This document shows positions 1-12,493 of a DNA stretch of 64,000 bases, in pieces (position 1 is the stretch's first letter; every line of letters starts with the position of its first letter). The stretch comes from Trileptium ribeirensis (Eukaryota; Nematoda; Enoplea; Enoplida; Thoracostomopsidae). Location: assembly GCA_030248225.1 (NCBI GenBank), contig JASANE010024733.1:62001-126000 (forward strand). The letters are read 5' to 3'. The notes beneath the pieces are model-generated. The model was not told the origin of the DNA and did no database searches. It worked only from the letters and a program-made list of their open reading frames with translations. The translations under genes and the position numbers were made by a program.

Positions 1-1967
1 TATGCTAAATTCCTGGAGCGAAGTTCAAAATATACTAGATTTACGCTCAAGGTGGGTGCGAGCCCCTGTTGGGTCGTCGGGTTTATGAACCCGATAAGAT
101 ATTAATGCATTTTGAAGCTGTGTTCAACAGTACGCTTCCCTATAAAGTATATGTTAAATTCCTGGAGTAAGTATTAAATTATGTCAAATTTTGGTTTTGA
201 GCGGGCTATGCCACTCTTAAGCTAACGAAATAATGAACTCTATTAAAGATCGATCAGGCGGATAGCTTAATTCAAAAACGCGTGTTTCTATCAATATCCT
301 AATAGCATTCCAACAAAATTCCTGCAAGCAATTTTGTCACAGAAAAGTTAATTTGCTTCGGGCTCCTAGCAATACATATACAAGGGTTGATTTGCGCAGA
401 CGTAAGCCCCGCATAAATAAAACCATGAATAAAATTGCGTGCTAAAACTCGATATAGAAAGATTTGGCCAAGGACTGTACGTTCGTTGCTTTTCATGTAT
501 GTCAAAAAGAGTTTTATTTATATTTAACCTCGGTCGGTTTATAGTTTAGGTTCCAACATCTACTTGACTCAGGTAATCATGTAAAATATTCTAGACGCGT
601 TTATTTTGTGCTTTAAGTCAATGACCGAGGGAGGTTCACATGACTTCGACTATGTAATTAACTAGTACGACTGCCAATCAAAGCTGTGGAATCGCTGGAC
701 AAGCTAGAACGGGCCAGGCTATCGTGTAAAAGGAAAGTATGAGTTTCTAAATGACAGATAGTCTCTAAATGTTAAACGCTAGCACCCGTGGACGCATCTT
801 TCTGTCGAACTAGAAATCAGTTATTCTTCGACCCTATCCTATCTAACATCAGTTACGCTAAACTACTTAAAAAGGCCTCCCTGTCCACACTTACATACTC
901 AGATCCATTCGTTCGACCACCCATCGCTTGTCCCTGAGCAAAGCCAAAAGCAAGAAAGCCAAGTAAAAGTTAAAACAACATGTGAGTGATGACCACTAAA
1001 ACTAGAGAGCAGCAGAACCGGTCTGTAAAACCGTTCGAACTCTGCTCTGCCGAAGTCAGATCGAACTTGTTAATTTTGTTGGGGCAGCTAACCTCGACTG
1101 CTTTTCTATCTTTTAACCAATAAGAAACAAACTAACAGAGACTGGAGTTTCTAAATTTATAGCTGAAATCCAATGAAATTTCGGTACTTGCGGTACTATT
1201 CCAAAAGAAACGCGGACGCTAATTCAAAAGATTTATAGCGTCGTTAAAGTTTAATAGCTCAGCTTGAAGACGCCCACTTTGGCGAGCTTTTAAGCTAAAA
1301 GTGCTTTTAGCTCACCAGCACTTTTACAATGAAATGCCATAGTTTCGAGGCTAAATTTAATTCGTAACCGTCGACTCCTCTTATCAGCAAAGTTTCAGGT
1401 ACCAAATTAATATAAACTTTATATGAAAAACCAATAATTTATACTAAATTTATATAATAAAGTTCATGTTGATCCAACCGATATAACAAGACGAATCTTT
1501 CCTACCACCCATAGCGCGTCCTTTAATAATATTCCATAGTTTCTGGAACTTTACGTTACGTACATATATAGAAACCCCATACTTTACATATAAATTATAT
1601 TAATTTATAATTTGAAATTTCTAACTTTCAAATAAAGTTTATATAAAACTTTATATGTAGCCTGTATTTGTTTAATCGATACAAGCTTCTCGTCTCTGCT
1701 GATAACAAACCTCAGCTAACAGCTTTATATAAATTCAATTTTAAGCTTATAGGAAGTGCGATCAAATTGGATTTTAGTTACTTAAGAAGCATACGCGTGG
1801 ACCATTTTGATATAACATTAATTTCGGCGTATAACTGTTGTATTAAATATATTAAGTTCGTCAAGCTTGATAAGGATAAACTTGTTTGCTTAAGAGACCT
1901 GCTAACTGCTTCACAACGATCAGCTAAATTCAGCTTTATATTAACTTTATATTATACAGGTATATGT
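1..1967. other. AT-rich non-coding stretch with a short direct repeat
   Basis: No gene is supported. A direct repeat of about 28 bp sharing TTAAATTCCTGGAG starts at 1 and again at 150. Open frames after about 1668 have no recognisable domain, and their right part lies inside the inverted-repeat element that begins at 1968. Confidence 0.5.
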
Positions 1968-2317
1968 CTGGGCTCTCCATTCGCGGAAAATTTTGCCAGG
2001 GGTCATTTTGCCAAGAGAAAAACGGTTAAAAATCGTGTCAGAAACAATGCCCAAACGCCTTTGATGGAGAGAAAAACGAGTTTAAAGCAAATTTTGATAA
2101 TATTTGAGAAATTTTTGGCTTCAGAATGGGATTTTAGTACAAATTTTGACCATTTTTTGTACTTTGGACCGATTGGAAACAAAAAATTTTCCAAGAGAAG
2201 ATGAACCTGAGGGAGCCCAAAATTTTGCCAGGGGGCATGAACAGGGGGGCACCTGTTCTGAACCAGGGGGTACCGAAAAATGCCAGGCCCCCCACCCCCC
2301 CAATTTGGAGAGCCCAG
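1968..2317. mobile_element. MITE-like element with CTGGGCTCTCCA inverted ends
   Basis: The left end CTGGGCTCTCCA is matched exactly by the inverted right end TGGAGAGCCCAG. Flanks are TATGT on the left and TATCT on the right, an imperfect 5-bp target duplication. The 350-bp interior is non-coding, with runs of AAAATTTT and GCCAGGGGG. A diverged same-orientation copy occupies 44847-45212, and an element with related ends lies at 24501-24886. Short size, terminal inverted repeats and no transposase make it a non-autonomous DNA transposon. I cannot assign its superfamily. Confidence 0.8.
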
Positions 2318-3480
2318 TATCTTAGGTTCACGATTATTTGTTCAACAGATATAAAGAAATGGACTTAATAATATGGCGGTGGTGGCGAATTATAAAAACA
2401 ACCATCAACTATGGATCCAAAGCTGAATTTTATATAAACTTCATTTCAGCTTACTATAAATTTTATACTGAAATGCTTGTGCTTGTTTTATACTATCCTA
2501 TATATATTTGGGATCGAGCAAAACGCTGCTAAATAAACAAGCGTATGGCAAAAGACAAAAGAAGGGTCCCATTCTCTCAGTTGGCTCCAGAGTGCCAGAC
2601 GGGCCTTGGAATCGGACTCGGTTCTCTCAGCCGAGTATTTCGATATACTCATTTTCTTCTCGTTTGTCAAGGGCTCACCAAACCAGATCTATCGTACCTA
2701 CAATAAATATATACCTAAAATGACTAATTTCACTCCGAAATCGACTCGATCACGAATGGTTGCGCATGAATATCAGGCAAATACATATGTACCAAGGATA
2801 CAGCAAATTACAACAATAATCGTAAGAACAGCGCTAAAAATACGACGAAATGGTATGTAATTATGTGCCTTTATGGCTATAACAACAACATGGATGCACA
2901 GAAATCAATACAAGCATGGTAACGCTATTATATATACACAATAGTACGACCATGGTAACTATGTGAATCAAATGCAATGGTCACTACAATAATGCTGTCA
3001 ATTTTATGCTAGAACGACGGCATGAATCAGGTATACGGCGATAAATACAGCCATGTTAATACAGTACAAGCTACATATAGCAGGGTGCCTTTATGGCAAA
3101 ATAGTTGGTATGATACGACAACCAATAATAATACGGTACTCATACGATAATCATACAGTGTCATATCCACACGTTTTGATTATGGAAAAGTTGGCGGTAC
3201 GGACCGAAGTGCTGAAAAATACCTAACTATATCGCGAGAATGTCGAGTATAGCTATTCATGGTTGGCAATTCGTAATGGTTGTATAACGATCTACGATCT
3301 AATAACCACCATAAATAAGGTGACAAGCGACCAGTTTCTACATACGGAGTCTACACAAATACAGCTAAAATCGCTGATTTTGCACTTCTAGACGCGTATC
3401 GGTGTGCGGAAATGGCTTAGATTTCCTTCAAAACCATTGTCTTCGAGGGTTTAGTTCAAACGACGGTTTAATGACCAAAA
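2318..3480. other. Non-coding stretch, nothing recognised
   Basis: No domain, RNA or clear repeat is visible. It may include eroded 5' parts of the LINE remnant that follows, but no motif can be read. Confidence 0.4.
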
Positions 3481-3529
3481 TTTCTAAATGTTTTCCATTA
3501 GGCTGTGGTCAGGATTAATCTAACTCGTA

Positions 3530-5000
3530 ACGATCCAGCGAGGATCTATTATACTTGCATGGCTATGAGAAGCATTACTGCTGCGAATGGTGTTCATACT
3601 ACACTGACGAATGTCGAACAATGATACTAAAAGAATGGTTTTAAAGTCAGTCCGGAAAAGTGCAGCATTGTGGACTTTATACTCTTCAATCTAGATCTTG
3701 TGCTTGTTGAGCAAGTCAAGTACTTAGGTATAATAGGTGTATCTGGAGTCTAACATTGCGTTTCAGACAACATTTTTAACTACCTGTTTAGTAAAAGAAC
3801 ATGTGCTATCATGGCTTGTAGAACTGCCATTTGCAAAACATGGGGCCTACGTCCAACCAGGATTATATGGCTGTACAATGCCAAAAATTTGCCAGTGATT
3901 GGTTTTGAAGCAATAGTTTGGTGGCATCGCACAAAGTACAATCAAATTTGCTTTGCCTGGTGTGCCACGAATTGATACATAATCATTGATAAGGCTATTC
4001 TGAGCTAAAACAAACTAATATTTGTGTGTTATGGACCACTGACACAAAGGTCACTTAAGAATAAAGCGAATGACTGAAGGTATAGCATTGCTCAGTGCGC
4101 CTAGTGACATAATGCTTATACAGAATCACTACTCATGCCTTGGACAACGTACATACCAGAGAGCGCAGATTGGCTACACTGAAGCGTGTTGTCTTCGTAT
4201 TCTATAAATTGTTATACGGACGGGGCACGTATTGGTCTACATGAACGTCAAGCTGGATTCTTTATTGAAGCATCCAAATCAATACATATCTTTAGGCTTC
4301 GTAACATCAGTCTTTCAGGATGAAATCTACGCTATACTACTTGCATGTGCTCAGTCACTTATAATATCAGGCTGCAGGAACGAATATTATATGCATCAAT
4401 TATTCTAATAGCAAGGCTGCACTGTCAGCACCAATAGTCAGTGCCACACTAATCTGTTCATGCGTTGAAACTATTAAGCAACTTTGTAATCTTCTTAACA
4501 ACGTAAGATCAAGATGAACGTGAGTACATTCTGGTTTCTACGGTAACGAGAGATCGAACGGACTGGCTAAGCTGGGCTCTCTTCTCCGTATTATAGGCGC
4601 TGAACTTCATGTTTCATTCTGGTAGATTCGCTAGATCTGAAATAATCAAATGGACATGTAGAGAACTTGCAATCAGGTGGGAATCCACACGTGTCTGCAG
4701 ACAGATGAAAGCCGTATATCCTGTGTGTAAATAATCTTGGCATACGTACCCAGGCAAAAGCAATAAACCTAGACTCAGATCGGCTGTTTAACTTCTTACT
4801 GGACATAATCTCCTGTATGCACATCTAATTAAGCTCATAAGGGCTTAGAGCAATCTATGTGAAACCTGTAATGTAGACGAAACCCCAAAACACGTTTCTC
4901 TCAGTTGTGATGCTACTGAACTTAGGAAACTAATATCTGAAAACATCTGTTTGTTTTTAGCGATATGTTTTTCAGCGGCAAGAGATTTTATAGTACATCC
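3530..5000 (+). pseudogene. LINE remnant: end of reverse transcriptase, RNase H, zinc knuckle
   Basis: Translated fragments in shifting + frames follow the order of a LINE ORF2 of the RNase H-bearing group (I/R1-like). About 3640-3760 reads SPEKCSIVDF and then VEQVKYLGI, the end of the palm. About 3800-3960 reads RTAICKTWGLRPTRIIWLYN and GFEAIVWWHRT, the region after the palm. From about 4200, CYTDGARIGLHERQAGFF is the first RNase H strand with its catalytic Asp. A later fragment, SGFYGNERSNGLAKLGS, matches the last RNase H motif with the His region damaged. At 4858-4908 CETCNVDETPKHVSLSC is a C-terminal C-x2-C...H...C knuckle. Many stops and frameshifts make it a dead copy. Confidence 0.75.
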
Positions 5001-5369
5001 GCTAATATTGTGTAGCCATTTGGCTGTGTGGCATGGGTGGTAGATCTGATGATCGACTGATGTTGATGTGGAAGTATAAGATGCGCATTTCAGTTGCTAA
5101 AATTTTGTAATCTCCATCAAAATGTGTCTTACCATCAATGATCAAAACCAAGCGGAAGTAGAAAAAAACGGTAAATCATCTGTTTATGTTTATAGCACGT
5201 TGTTTGTATTAAGACGGACGTCTACCAGGCGAAACATGAATTGGATATGTTGAAACGGTTTTCCCTAAAGTAAGATTCACAAACATGAGAAGTGTCATTT
5301 ATAATCTCAACAGCTAAACCAGCTCTAATCTATAAAACTCTAAACTCACTGGTACATTCAATGTTTTGA

Positions 5370-5890
5370 TTATTGTTTCAGGTTGGAACGTTTCGGAAAA
5401 TTTCTTCTATCGCAGTACTTTTATATGTTATCAGCGGAACAGGTACGAAGGCATGAAAGATTGGACGTTATATGTAGCATAAACTGATCGTGCTATTTTG
5501 AACTATTCCGTATGAGCTGTTGCTATTTATATGCTTGCAGAGGTCATGACATTACAATATTAAGTGAATTCTCAGTGTTTATGTAATTTAGAGAGACATA
5601 CTCAGCTATGTTGATCAGCAAATTACAAGATGAGCCGAATATCAGCCATATTGCTTGGATAGTTGAGGAAGTTCGTAATGACAGAGTATAGATTACTCTG
5701 CCGGGTGATACCAAACCACCCCTTATGACTTGAGTGGTTGCGGAGATATTGCCGTTTTCGTGTATTTTGGGTGTCATGGACAATTCAAAAACCAATTTTG
5801 ACACAACGCTGCAGCTCAAAAAATAGTGACAAAAGGAGCACGCTGTGTGCAGTTACACAGAGGATTAATCTCGTTACAAAAGATTATTGA
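5370..5890. repeat. Dispersed repeat, copy 1 (second copy near 20560-20940)
   Basis: Shared stretches with 20560-20940 include GTAATTTAGAGAGACRTAC, a CAGAGGATTAATCTCGTTACAAAAG-like block present once here and twice there, and a GTGTRTTTTGGGT/GTGTTTTCGGTAT stretch. The copy ends where the hAT element begins, so the hAT may have inserted into it. Function unknown. Confidence 0.55.
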
Positions 5891-6026
5891 GGAGTAAGGT
5901 TGCACCGGTAAGACCTTCTGGCCGGTAACCGATAACCGGTAACCGGCCGACAGTATACCGGCCGGTATCCGGTTACCGGCCGGTATTTTAATAGTACTCA
6001 AAATTTCATACTTTCAGTGATTTTTA

Positions 6027-7832
6027 ATGGCTCTTATTTGGAATTATTTCACGATTAACGATAAAAAGGATACTAAAGCTAAATGCAATACATGTGACGC
6101 ACTAGTTTCTCGCGGTGGCGACACTCCTAATAAATTTGGTGCATCTGGTCTAATTAGTCACATCAGGCTAAAATATCCAGATAAATTTACTGAGTATGAA
6201 CTCTCGAAGAAATTGAATGAACAAGGGACATCTTATGGCTTAGCCACTGAGCGAGAGCGACCATTACCGGCGGGACAGCAAACGCTGCAAGGATGTTTAG
6301 AAAGATCAAAGAAGTGGGAGATTGATTACGACAAAGCTCAACGTGTGCACAAATGTATCGTAGAGATGATTGCTGTAGACTGCCAGCCACTGTCGATCGT
6401 GAGCGATATTGGATTTACTCGCCTGGTAAATCTTTTGGAACCGCGATACCAGATACCGTCAAGGAATTACTTCACGGAGACAGTTCTACCCAACATTTTT
6501 GCCAAGACCTCGGAAAAGATCCTTGCTGATATACGTAGTGCAAATTCCTACAGTTTCACTACGGATTTGTGGACCAGTAGTTCAAATAACGACGCGTTCC
6601 TAAGCCTCACCGTACACTTCATCACTGCGGAGTTTCAGCGCTCACAATTCGTGCTGCAATCACAGCATTTCCCAGGCGGTCACACGGCAGTTGCGATTGC
6701 CAATTGTCTCGTCAAAATGTTAGAAGCCTGGAAAATAGAGCGTGATCAATGCCACCAAATCGTTCGAGACAATGGTCGGAATATTGTGAAAGCCATTACT
6801 GATTGTGGGTTTGCGGCGTGCCGTGTGCAGCTCATACGCTGCAACTTTGTATCCACAGTAGTCTTAACAGTCAAAGGGTAGTTAAAGACATATTAGCTAT
6901 TTGTCGCAAAATAGTCGGTCACTTCGCCCATTCACCAAGTGAAACCGAGAAGCTTCGAAAGCTGCAAATTGAACGCGACGAAGAGGGTACCAAGCTAATG
7001 CAGGAGGTGGTTACCGATGGAATTCTACGTTGCATATGCTGCAGTCTTTGTTGAGGGCAAAACGAGCATTAGTAATGTTCGCTGCTGATTCTGATCTACC
7101 GTAGCTAACTGGTCAGCAGTGGAATTTATTGGAAAAGATTGTCAGTATATTAGACTCATGTGAAAACTTTACCAAACTAATTTGTGATGACGCGGCTACA
7201 TTGTCTGTTGTCGGCCCGGCATCATTGGGCCTTATTAAGTGCCTGCAGTCTATTGACGATGACAGTGGCATTCAAACGATGAAGACTGAACTGACTGACG
7301 GAATTCGTAATCGATTTAGCCATATATCGAAAATGATAACCTAGCCTGTGCTACAGTGTTAGATCCACGGTACAAAACGGCCGGATTCAACGGACAGCGA
7401 ACCGAAGAGCTTAAAAACTTCATACTAGGTCTTTTAGACAATACAGCGAAGTCTCCAAATCCGGAACCAGCTCCGAAACGCCAGGCGTTCGTAATAATAG
7501 ATGGCTTTGAAGAAGTTGCGGGCACATCTGAATCGCACCAAAGTTCAGCTACGACTACAACATTGACCGAGCGAGAAATTTATCTGCGCGAATCACGTCC
7601 CACCAGCATTGATCCTCTTGTGTGGTGGCGTGCTAATAACACACGATTTCCACGTTTATCCGATTGCGCGCAGCGCTGGCTGTCAACCCCAGCTACTAGC
7701 GTTGCGAGCGAACGTTTATTCAGTATTTCCGGTATTATTTTATCAAACACTCGAAATCGATTAGGGCCAGTCAATGCGGAAATGCTTGTATTTTTACACG
7801 ATAATCTTCGTGTGATCAATTTTTACGATTGA
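6027..7832 (+). pseudogene. hAT transposase, frameshifted
   Basis: A cut-and-paste transposase of the hAT superfamily. The first piece, from ATG 6027 to a stop at 6881, opens with a BED zinc finger: WNYF, then CNTC about residue 20, then a HIRLKYP segment where a histidine is usually expected. The core carries the hAT signature TTDLWTSSS at about residue 178. A frameshift near 6800-6815 moves reading to CAAHTLQLCIHSSL. Another near 7020 gives RWNSTLHMLQ. An in-frame TAG sits at 7102-7104, and a further frameshift near 7335 leads to LDPRYKTAGF. The last piece (7356-7832) ends with the C-terminal dimerisation region: SVASERLFSISG, then NRLGPVNAEMLVFLHDNL. All parts are present in order, but at least three frameshifts and one stop make this copy inactive. 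Confidence 0.9.
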
Positions 7833-8016
7833 AAAGTCAAAAATTCACGGCGACGGCTTGCTAATACCATCTGCAAGAATCGGGAGTTGCGCCCCATGCC
7901 TCCGGAGCTTTGCCAAACCTAGTCCTAAGATGTGATCCGTGTCGAGAGAGTGCATGACAGCGGGATAAATGCACTGTCGTTAACGGACGACTAGATAACG
8001 GAATTACGACTAGATA

Positions 8017-8345
8017 CCGGATAACGTGCGTGCGTACCATAACAGCTGACTTTGTGATCGACGAAGAATGTCCGGCTGCTGCTGTTCTACCGCTTTCAGG
8101 TGCCGCGTGTTTGCAACTGCGTGCTTCAGTGGTTCTCGCTTCCGTCCGGTTTTGGCTTGTGGCATTCTTCATCTATATTCAAGTAAGTTGTACCAATATT
8201 TATCCATGTTGCATGGAATTGCTTGCATCAACTAACACTAACTAACCAAACAACTAACCGACAACCTAGCCAACAGCAGCCGGGCATTTTTCGTCGATCA
8301 CAAAGTCAGCTGTTTTGGTGCGCACGCACGTTATCCGTTATCTAC
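8017..8345. repeat. Long inverted repeat in the hAT 3' region
   Basis: About 8017-8085 and about 8271-8345 are inverted copies, roughly 70 bp each, around a loop of about 185 nt. Shared sequence includes GATAACGTGCGTGCG and AACAGCTGACTTTGTGATCG on one side and their complements on the other. Transcripts would fold into a long hairpin. It lies between the transposase stop and the right terminal repeats. It could be a small foldback element nested in the hAT or part of the hAT itself. Confidence 0.8.
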
Positions 8346-8512
8346 AGCAGTCAGTTATCTTTATTCTATTCCAATACTCGTACAAGAAGCCACTCTAGTT
8401 CTTGCAGGTGGTATAAGCAAAAACCGGCCGGTAAGCAAAAAAAACCGGCCGGTACAGGATTTGCCAAAATGTGGCCGGTAACCGGTACCGATAACCGGTT
8501 ACCGGTGCAACC

Positions 8513-8878
8513 GTAGTAATTAAATACTCGCACGGTACGCCAACCAGTCGGGGCGTGCTTGTTGCCCCCCCCGGGCAACTTTGAGTGAGCTTTTTTGCGA
8601 ATTATATGAGCAATCAATGCTGTAGAAACGTGTAAATCCCAGTCAGTGTTGCCCCAGTGGTCTACCATCAGGTGTCAAGTTAAATTATATGTCGGCTTCC
8701 TTGATAGGAAATTGCATCAGTTGGAATTCTGAAAACGGTCAAAGTTGCCCTAAGTGACTATACTTGCTTGCTGTCGAATTATCTAATGCACTAGTGGCTA
8801 GAGCCATTCACGCCGCAACACAAATATAAGGCATTGTACCGATCACGAGAAGTAAATACGCCTGCCGCTAGATCATCC
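8513..8878. other. Non-coding stretch
   Basis: No domain, RNA or repeat recognised between the hAT right end and the first copy of the large tandem repeat. Confidence 0.4.
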
Positions 8879-11665
8879 CACCGGCATACTACTGGCCACA
8901 CCTCGAACACTACATCTTTGGTGACGAATCCTGTCCCCATTTTAATATCGATAGCCGTCATAATACAAAAGTACCCAATCAGTCTTTTAAAAACAGTTGT
9001 CGGGGGTTCCATAGGACTAAGGGTCTAAAAATCTAAAAACTCTTTTGTTACTTAAAATTTTGGGTTTTCACTTTTTCACCTATTATGTCCCTCCCTCCCT
9101 TTTACGTCCTTATGCCAATTGTTTTGTTGTTTTTATTTTATTTAAAGATCATGCCCGATTTGCATAATCTTCATTAATTTCCTGTTCTAGTTAACATACA
9201 GTTAGCTTGTTTTTATTTTTGTTAATCAGTTTTGGTTTACGTTTTGTAGCGAATGCGACGGTTGTATATCTCTTCCGGTTTCTAGATTATTGATCGCTGG
9301 CATAGCAAAAAGAATTACGCTTAGGATTGGACGCTATTATTTTACGTAATAACTTGCATAAAAAATTTAACTAAAGGTTTGAAGTTTGTAGTTTATTAAA
9401 GTTTTATTAAATTATAAATTGACAACCTACGTACCTAGTGCGTATTATTAGCCTAGTCGAGCTGTTATAATTTGTGTTTTAAAACGCCGCTTTAAGATTT
9501 TCATGTTATTGGAGCACGACTCACAGTTTATTTAAGTGGTTTATTTAGGCACAGCGTAAAGAAATACGCATTGGATAGAAAGTTATTGCTGCACCGATAT
9601 GTTCAAGTTTTTATAATTAAAGAATTAATTTAAAATGGCTGAGCACTACACACCTAGGTATCATTAAAAGTACTTAGCCTTAACTTGTTTATATTTTCCC
9701 AATTAAAAACCTTATGGCTAAATATGTATTAGTATTGTTGATAGCGTATTATCTTATAATCAGTTAGTGATATTTACAAATTTGGCCCAAAAGCGTTGAA
9801 TGAGAACGACCAGGGTGAGCAGCTCAAGTGGGTCCGTGGTAGTAGCAATTCGTTGCTAACTGTGGCAAACAGTTTAGTCGGGAGCGACTTAACATGTCTT
9901 GTTATTCTTGAGTAGACCAGGTGACTAAGGGGTGAAGTTGCGGAAATCCCTCTAGCTACTTGAACCTTTCCTATTACCACTTTGGCCAGTCGTCCGGGGC
10001 CAAAGACTTTGAGAAAAGAAATGGATAGTAGCTTGCCATTACTACACAGTTTTTATAATAGCGTATCGTTTCAGCCATCCGGAGACAGGTATATTAACAC
10101 AACGGCTGTAGTAGTAATAATTCCAAGGAACTAGGTTCAGGTAATTGAATAACTCTGCAGTGGTCAGCCATCCGATGGTCTGCTGTATAAACTCACAAGA
10201 GCAGTAATTAAAATAGTAACTAATCTAACTCTTAATCGCTATCATCGAAGTTAACGCCATGGGCAGTCATCCGGGGACTGCGGTTTAAATAAGATGAGTA
10301 CTTAGCGTAATTCTAAGGACCTAAGTTGAGGTAATCAGATACTAGCATTTTCGTCAGTCGTCCGGGGGCGAATGGTATAAACCTCAGAAGAGGACTAATA
10401 GAATTAGCTATACCTAAACCTTAACCAAGAGGAAGTAGATAAATGAGAGCCAAAGGAACTGAATATTGAAATATTGAGTGGCTTAAACGGGATCAAATAT
10501 CAGAGCTAAAATCATTGGAAAGAGGACAGGGCGTGAGCTAAACTTCGGTACAAAAAGAACGTGCCTTATAAAAAGAACCTACGTATTTGTGTTTACTAAC
10601 TTTTTAAAACATTTTCCCTGCCGGCTTTCGTGGGCAATTGTCTTATTCAGGAGTTAGTAGAGGTAGTCTCGCGCACTGTTCATTGTTCGCAGTACTGTAA
10701 GGGATAAGCAAACGGTAAAAGAATGCGAGCCATAGAATTCCGCACCGGCATACTACTGGCCACACCTCGAACGCCACAACTTCTGGTGACGAATCCCGTC
10801 CCACTTTAAATACCGATAGCTGTCATAAAAAATCCCATCCAACCCATACCCCCTTGGGAACACGTGTGGAATATCTAAAATTGTCGGATGTCTACTAACT
10901 TACCCAAGGGTTCTTTGGTCCCAAACCCTTCCAAAAACCTCCCAAATCCCTTACCAAACCAAAAATTTTTTATTATTCATCCCCTCCCTTTTTGTTTTAC
11001 TTCTTAAAATTTCCTAGTCTGCCTAATTTGCATACTATCAAGTGGGGTGAAGTTGGCCAGTGTTGTGAAGTTGGCCGATTTTGTCCAAGGCTGTCAGTCG
11101 ATAATTTTTAGCCAGTATCTTGTATTAGCATTATGGGATGATATAGTTTTGGTGAACCGGGTCGGTTCTCTTCATTTCTGTTCACAAAAAAGACGTTTTG
11201 AGCCGCAGAAATGCGGCATAGCGACCTGTTACAAAATTTAGCGAAAAATTGTGCAAAAAGGGCGTCGAAAAAAAGGTTAGTTTTTTTATATAATTGGATT
11301 TTCTGTATGAGTAGATTGATAGTTTCTGAAAATACGCTTAACATTGTAAAATATGAGATATACATTAAGTATATAAGTGCACGACTGATATTCCGTACTC
11401 GCTGACCAACTTCACCCCCCGTGTTTTGCAACCAGCGGGGTGAAGTTGGCCACGTGGCCAACTTCACCTTTGACATTCCATCAACGAAAAAATGATTCTT
11501 TGGTACTGATACCCTATGTAAGATACCGAAAAACCGCATAAAACGAGAAATGGGCCCCGTATGCACATCGTAACCTGACAATTGTTCTTATAAGTATTGT
11601 ATTATTTTCTGTTTTACCACGCGTCGGACGTGTAAGTCGTGACAGGTCTTAGAACATGTAAAATA

Positions 11666-11804
11666 ATGCGGATTTATGTGGCTAACATGAAGAAGCGTCG
11701 ATTTTATCAGTATTCTTCCGAGGATCTCGCAAACGCTGTCGACGCGGTAAAAACTCAACGAATGAGCTCAAACAAAGCGGCGAAATTTTACGGAATCCCT
11801 CGCG
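11666..11804 (+). pseudogene. pogo-type transposase, exon 1 (pipsqueak-like helix-turn-helix)
   Basis: The reading frame from ATG 11666 (or in-frame ATG 11687) gives a helix-turn-helix of the pipsqueak/CENP-B N-terminal type: YSSEDLANAVDAV, then MSSNKAAKFYGIPR. It ends at CGCG followed by the donor GTTAGT at 11805. Joined in phase to 12494 it completes the usual GIPRGTLQNR segment, which is strong evidence for the intron. The domain binds the transposon ends. This exon is intact, but it belongs to a transposase broken in exon 2. Confidence 0.8.
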
Positions 11805-12493
11805 GTTAGTTTCTTTTTAAGCTTTTATGCCGTTTTGACCATGGTGGGCTAACAGCGACTGGGAATTTGCTGGCGCTTGGGTAAACGTGTGCTGATCAGA
11901 AATATTCTTATTTGTATATGTGGATTGGCGTCACTTCATCAGCTTAGACCGCGTTTTCAGCATTTTAGAGATATCAGAATCTTATTGATATTGTTGAATA
12001 GGACTTATACACGTACCTACCTAATTTGTGCATCCTGCGGGTTGGTTGGGTTATGGTTCTGCGGGTTGTCAGTGGTCGAGCGTTTCCTGGCAAAAACGCA
12101 TGTCGATCAAAAATATACTTATTTATTTCTTAATGCGAATTAGTGGGCCTTCAATTATATGCCGATTTTTCAGCTTAGGGAGAAATGTTATGCGGATCTT
12201 ATGCGGTACTATTTTTTGAGAAACCGGTGTATTTTAGAGTTGACACGGGTCGACAGTAAATCAGTACCTTGTAGCAATAACGTGCGTCAGTCAAAAGTGT
12301 TCTTATTTGTACTTAGATAAGTACTTATGGATTGGCGGGACAGTAATATGCTGAACCTCCGTTGTGTAGCGGATATACGCATATGATTGAAAGTGTTGCA
12401 TAATCATAAATCTTGAAAGTTCATGCTCGGCGCTTGTATTTTCTTTATTTTATGTACTCTGACTAAGTATATTATGTTTTTATACTATTCTAG
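11805..12493 (+). other. Intron of the pogo-type transposase with internal repeats
   Basis: The borders are GTTAGT at 11805 and a CTATTCTAG acceptor ending at 12493. Three diverged copies of an ACG-TG-ATC-A-AAATATTCTTATTTGT-like segment start near 11882, 12098 and 12280, so the intron contains a degenerate tandem repeat of about 200 bp. Confidence 0.65.

Larger units (their letters stand above)
5898..8512 (+). mobile_element. Complete but mutated hAT DNA transposon
   Basis: The ends are inverted copies of one another: GGTTGCACCGGTAA at 5898 and TTACCGGTGCAACC ending at 8512. Both subterminal regions are crowded with CCGGTAACCGG-type repeats (5920-5985 and 8422-8505), probable transposase-binding sites. 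Flanks aggagtaa and cgtagtaa agree at 6 of 8 positions if the right end is taken one base inward, close to the 8-bp target duplication expected of hAT elements. Inside lie a BED-finger hAT transposase and a long inverted repeat. Confidence 0.8.

Noticed and set aside
1668..2204. 178-codon plus-strand frame near the start of the window
   Set aside because: It begins at a TTG, not an ATG, has no domain, and runs into the non-coding MITE-like element.
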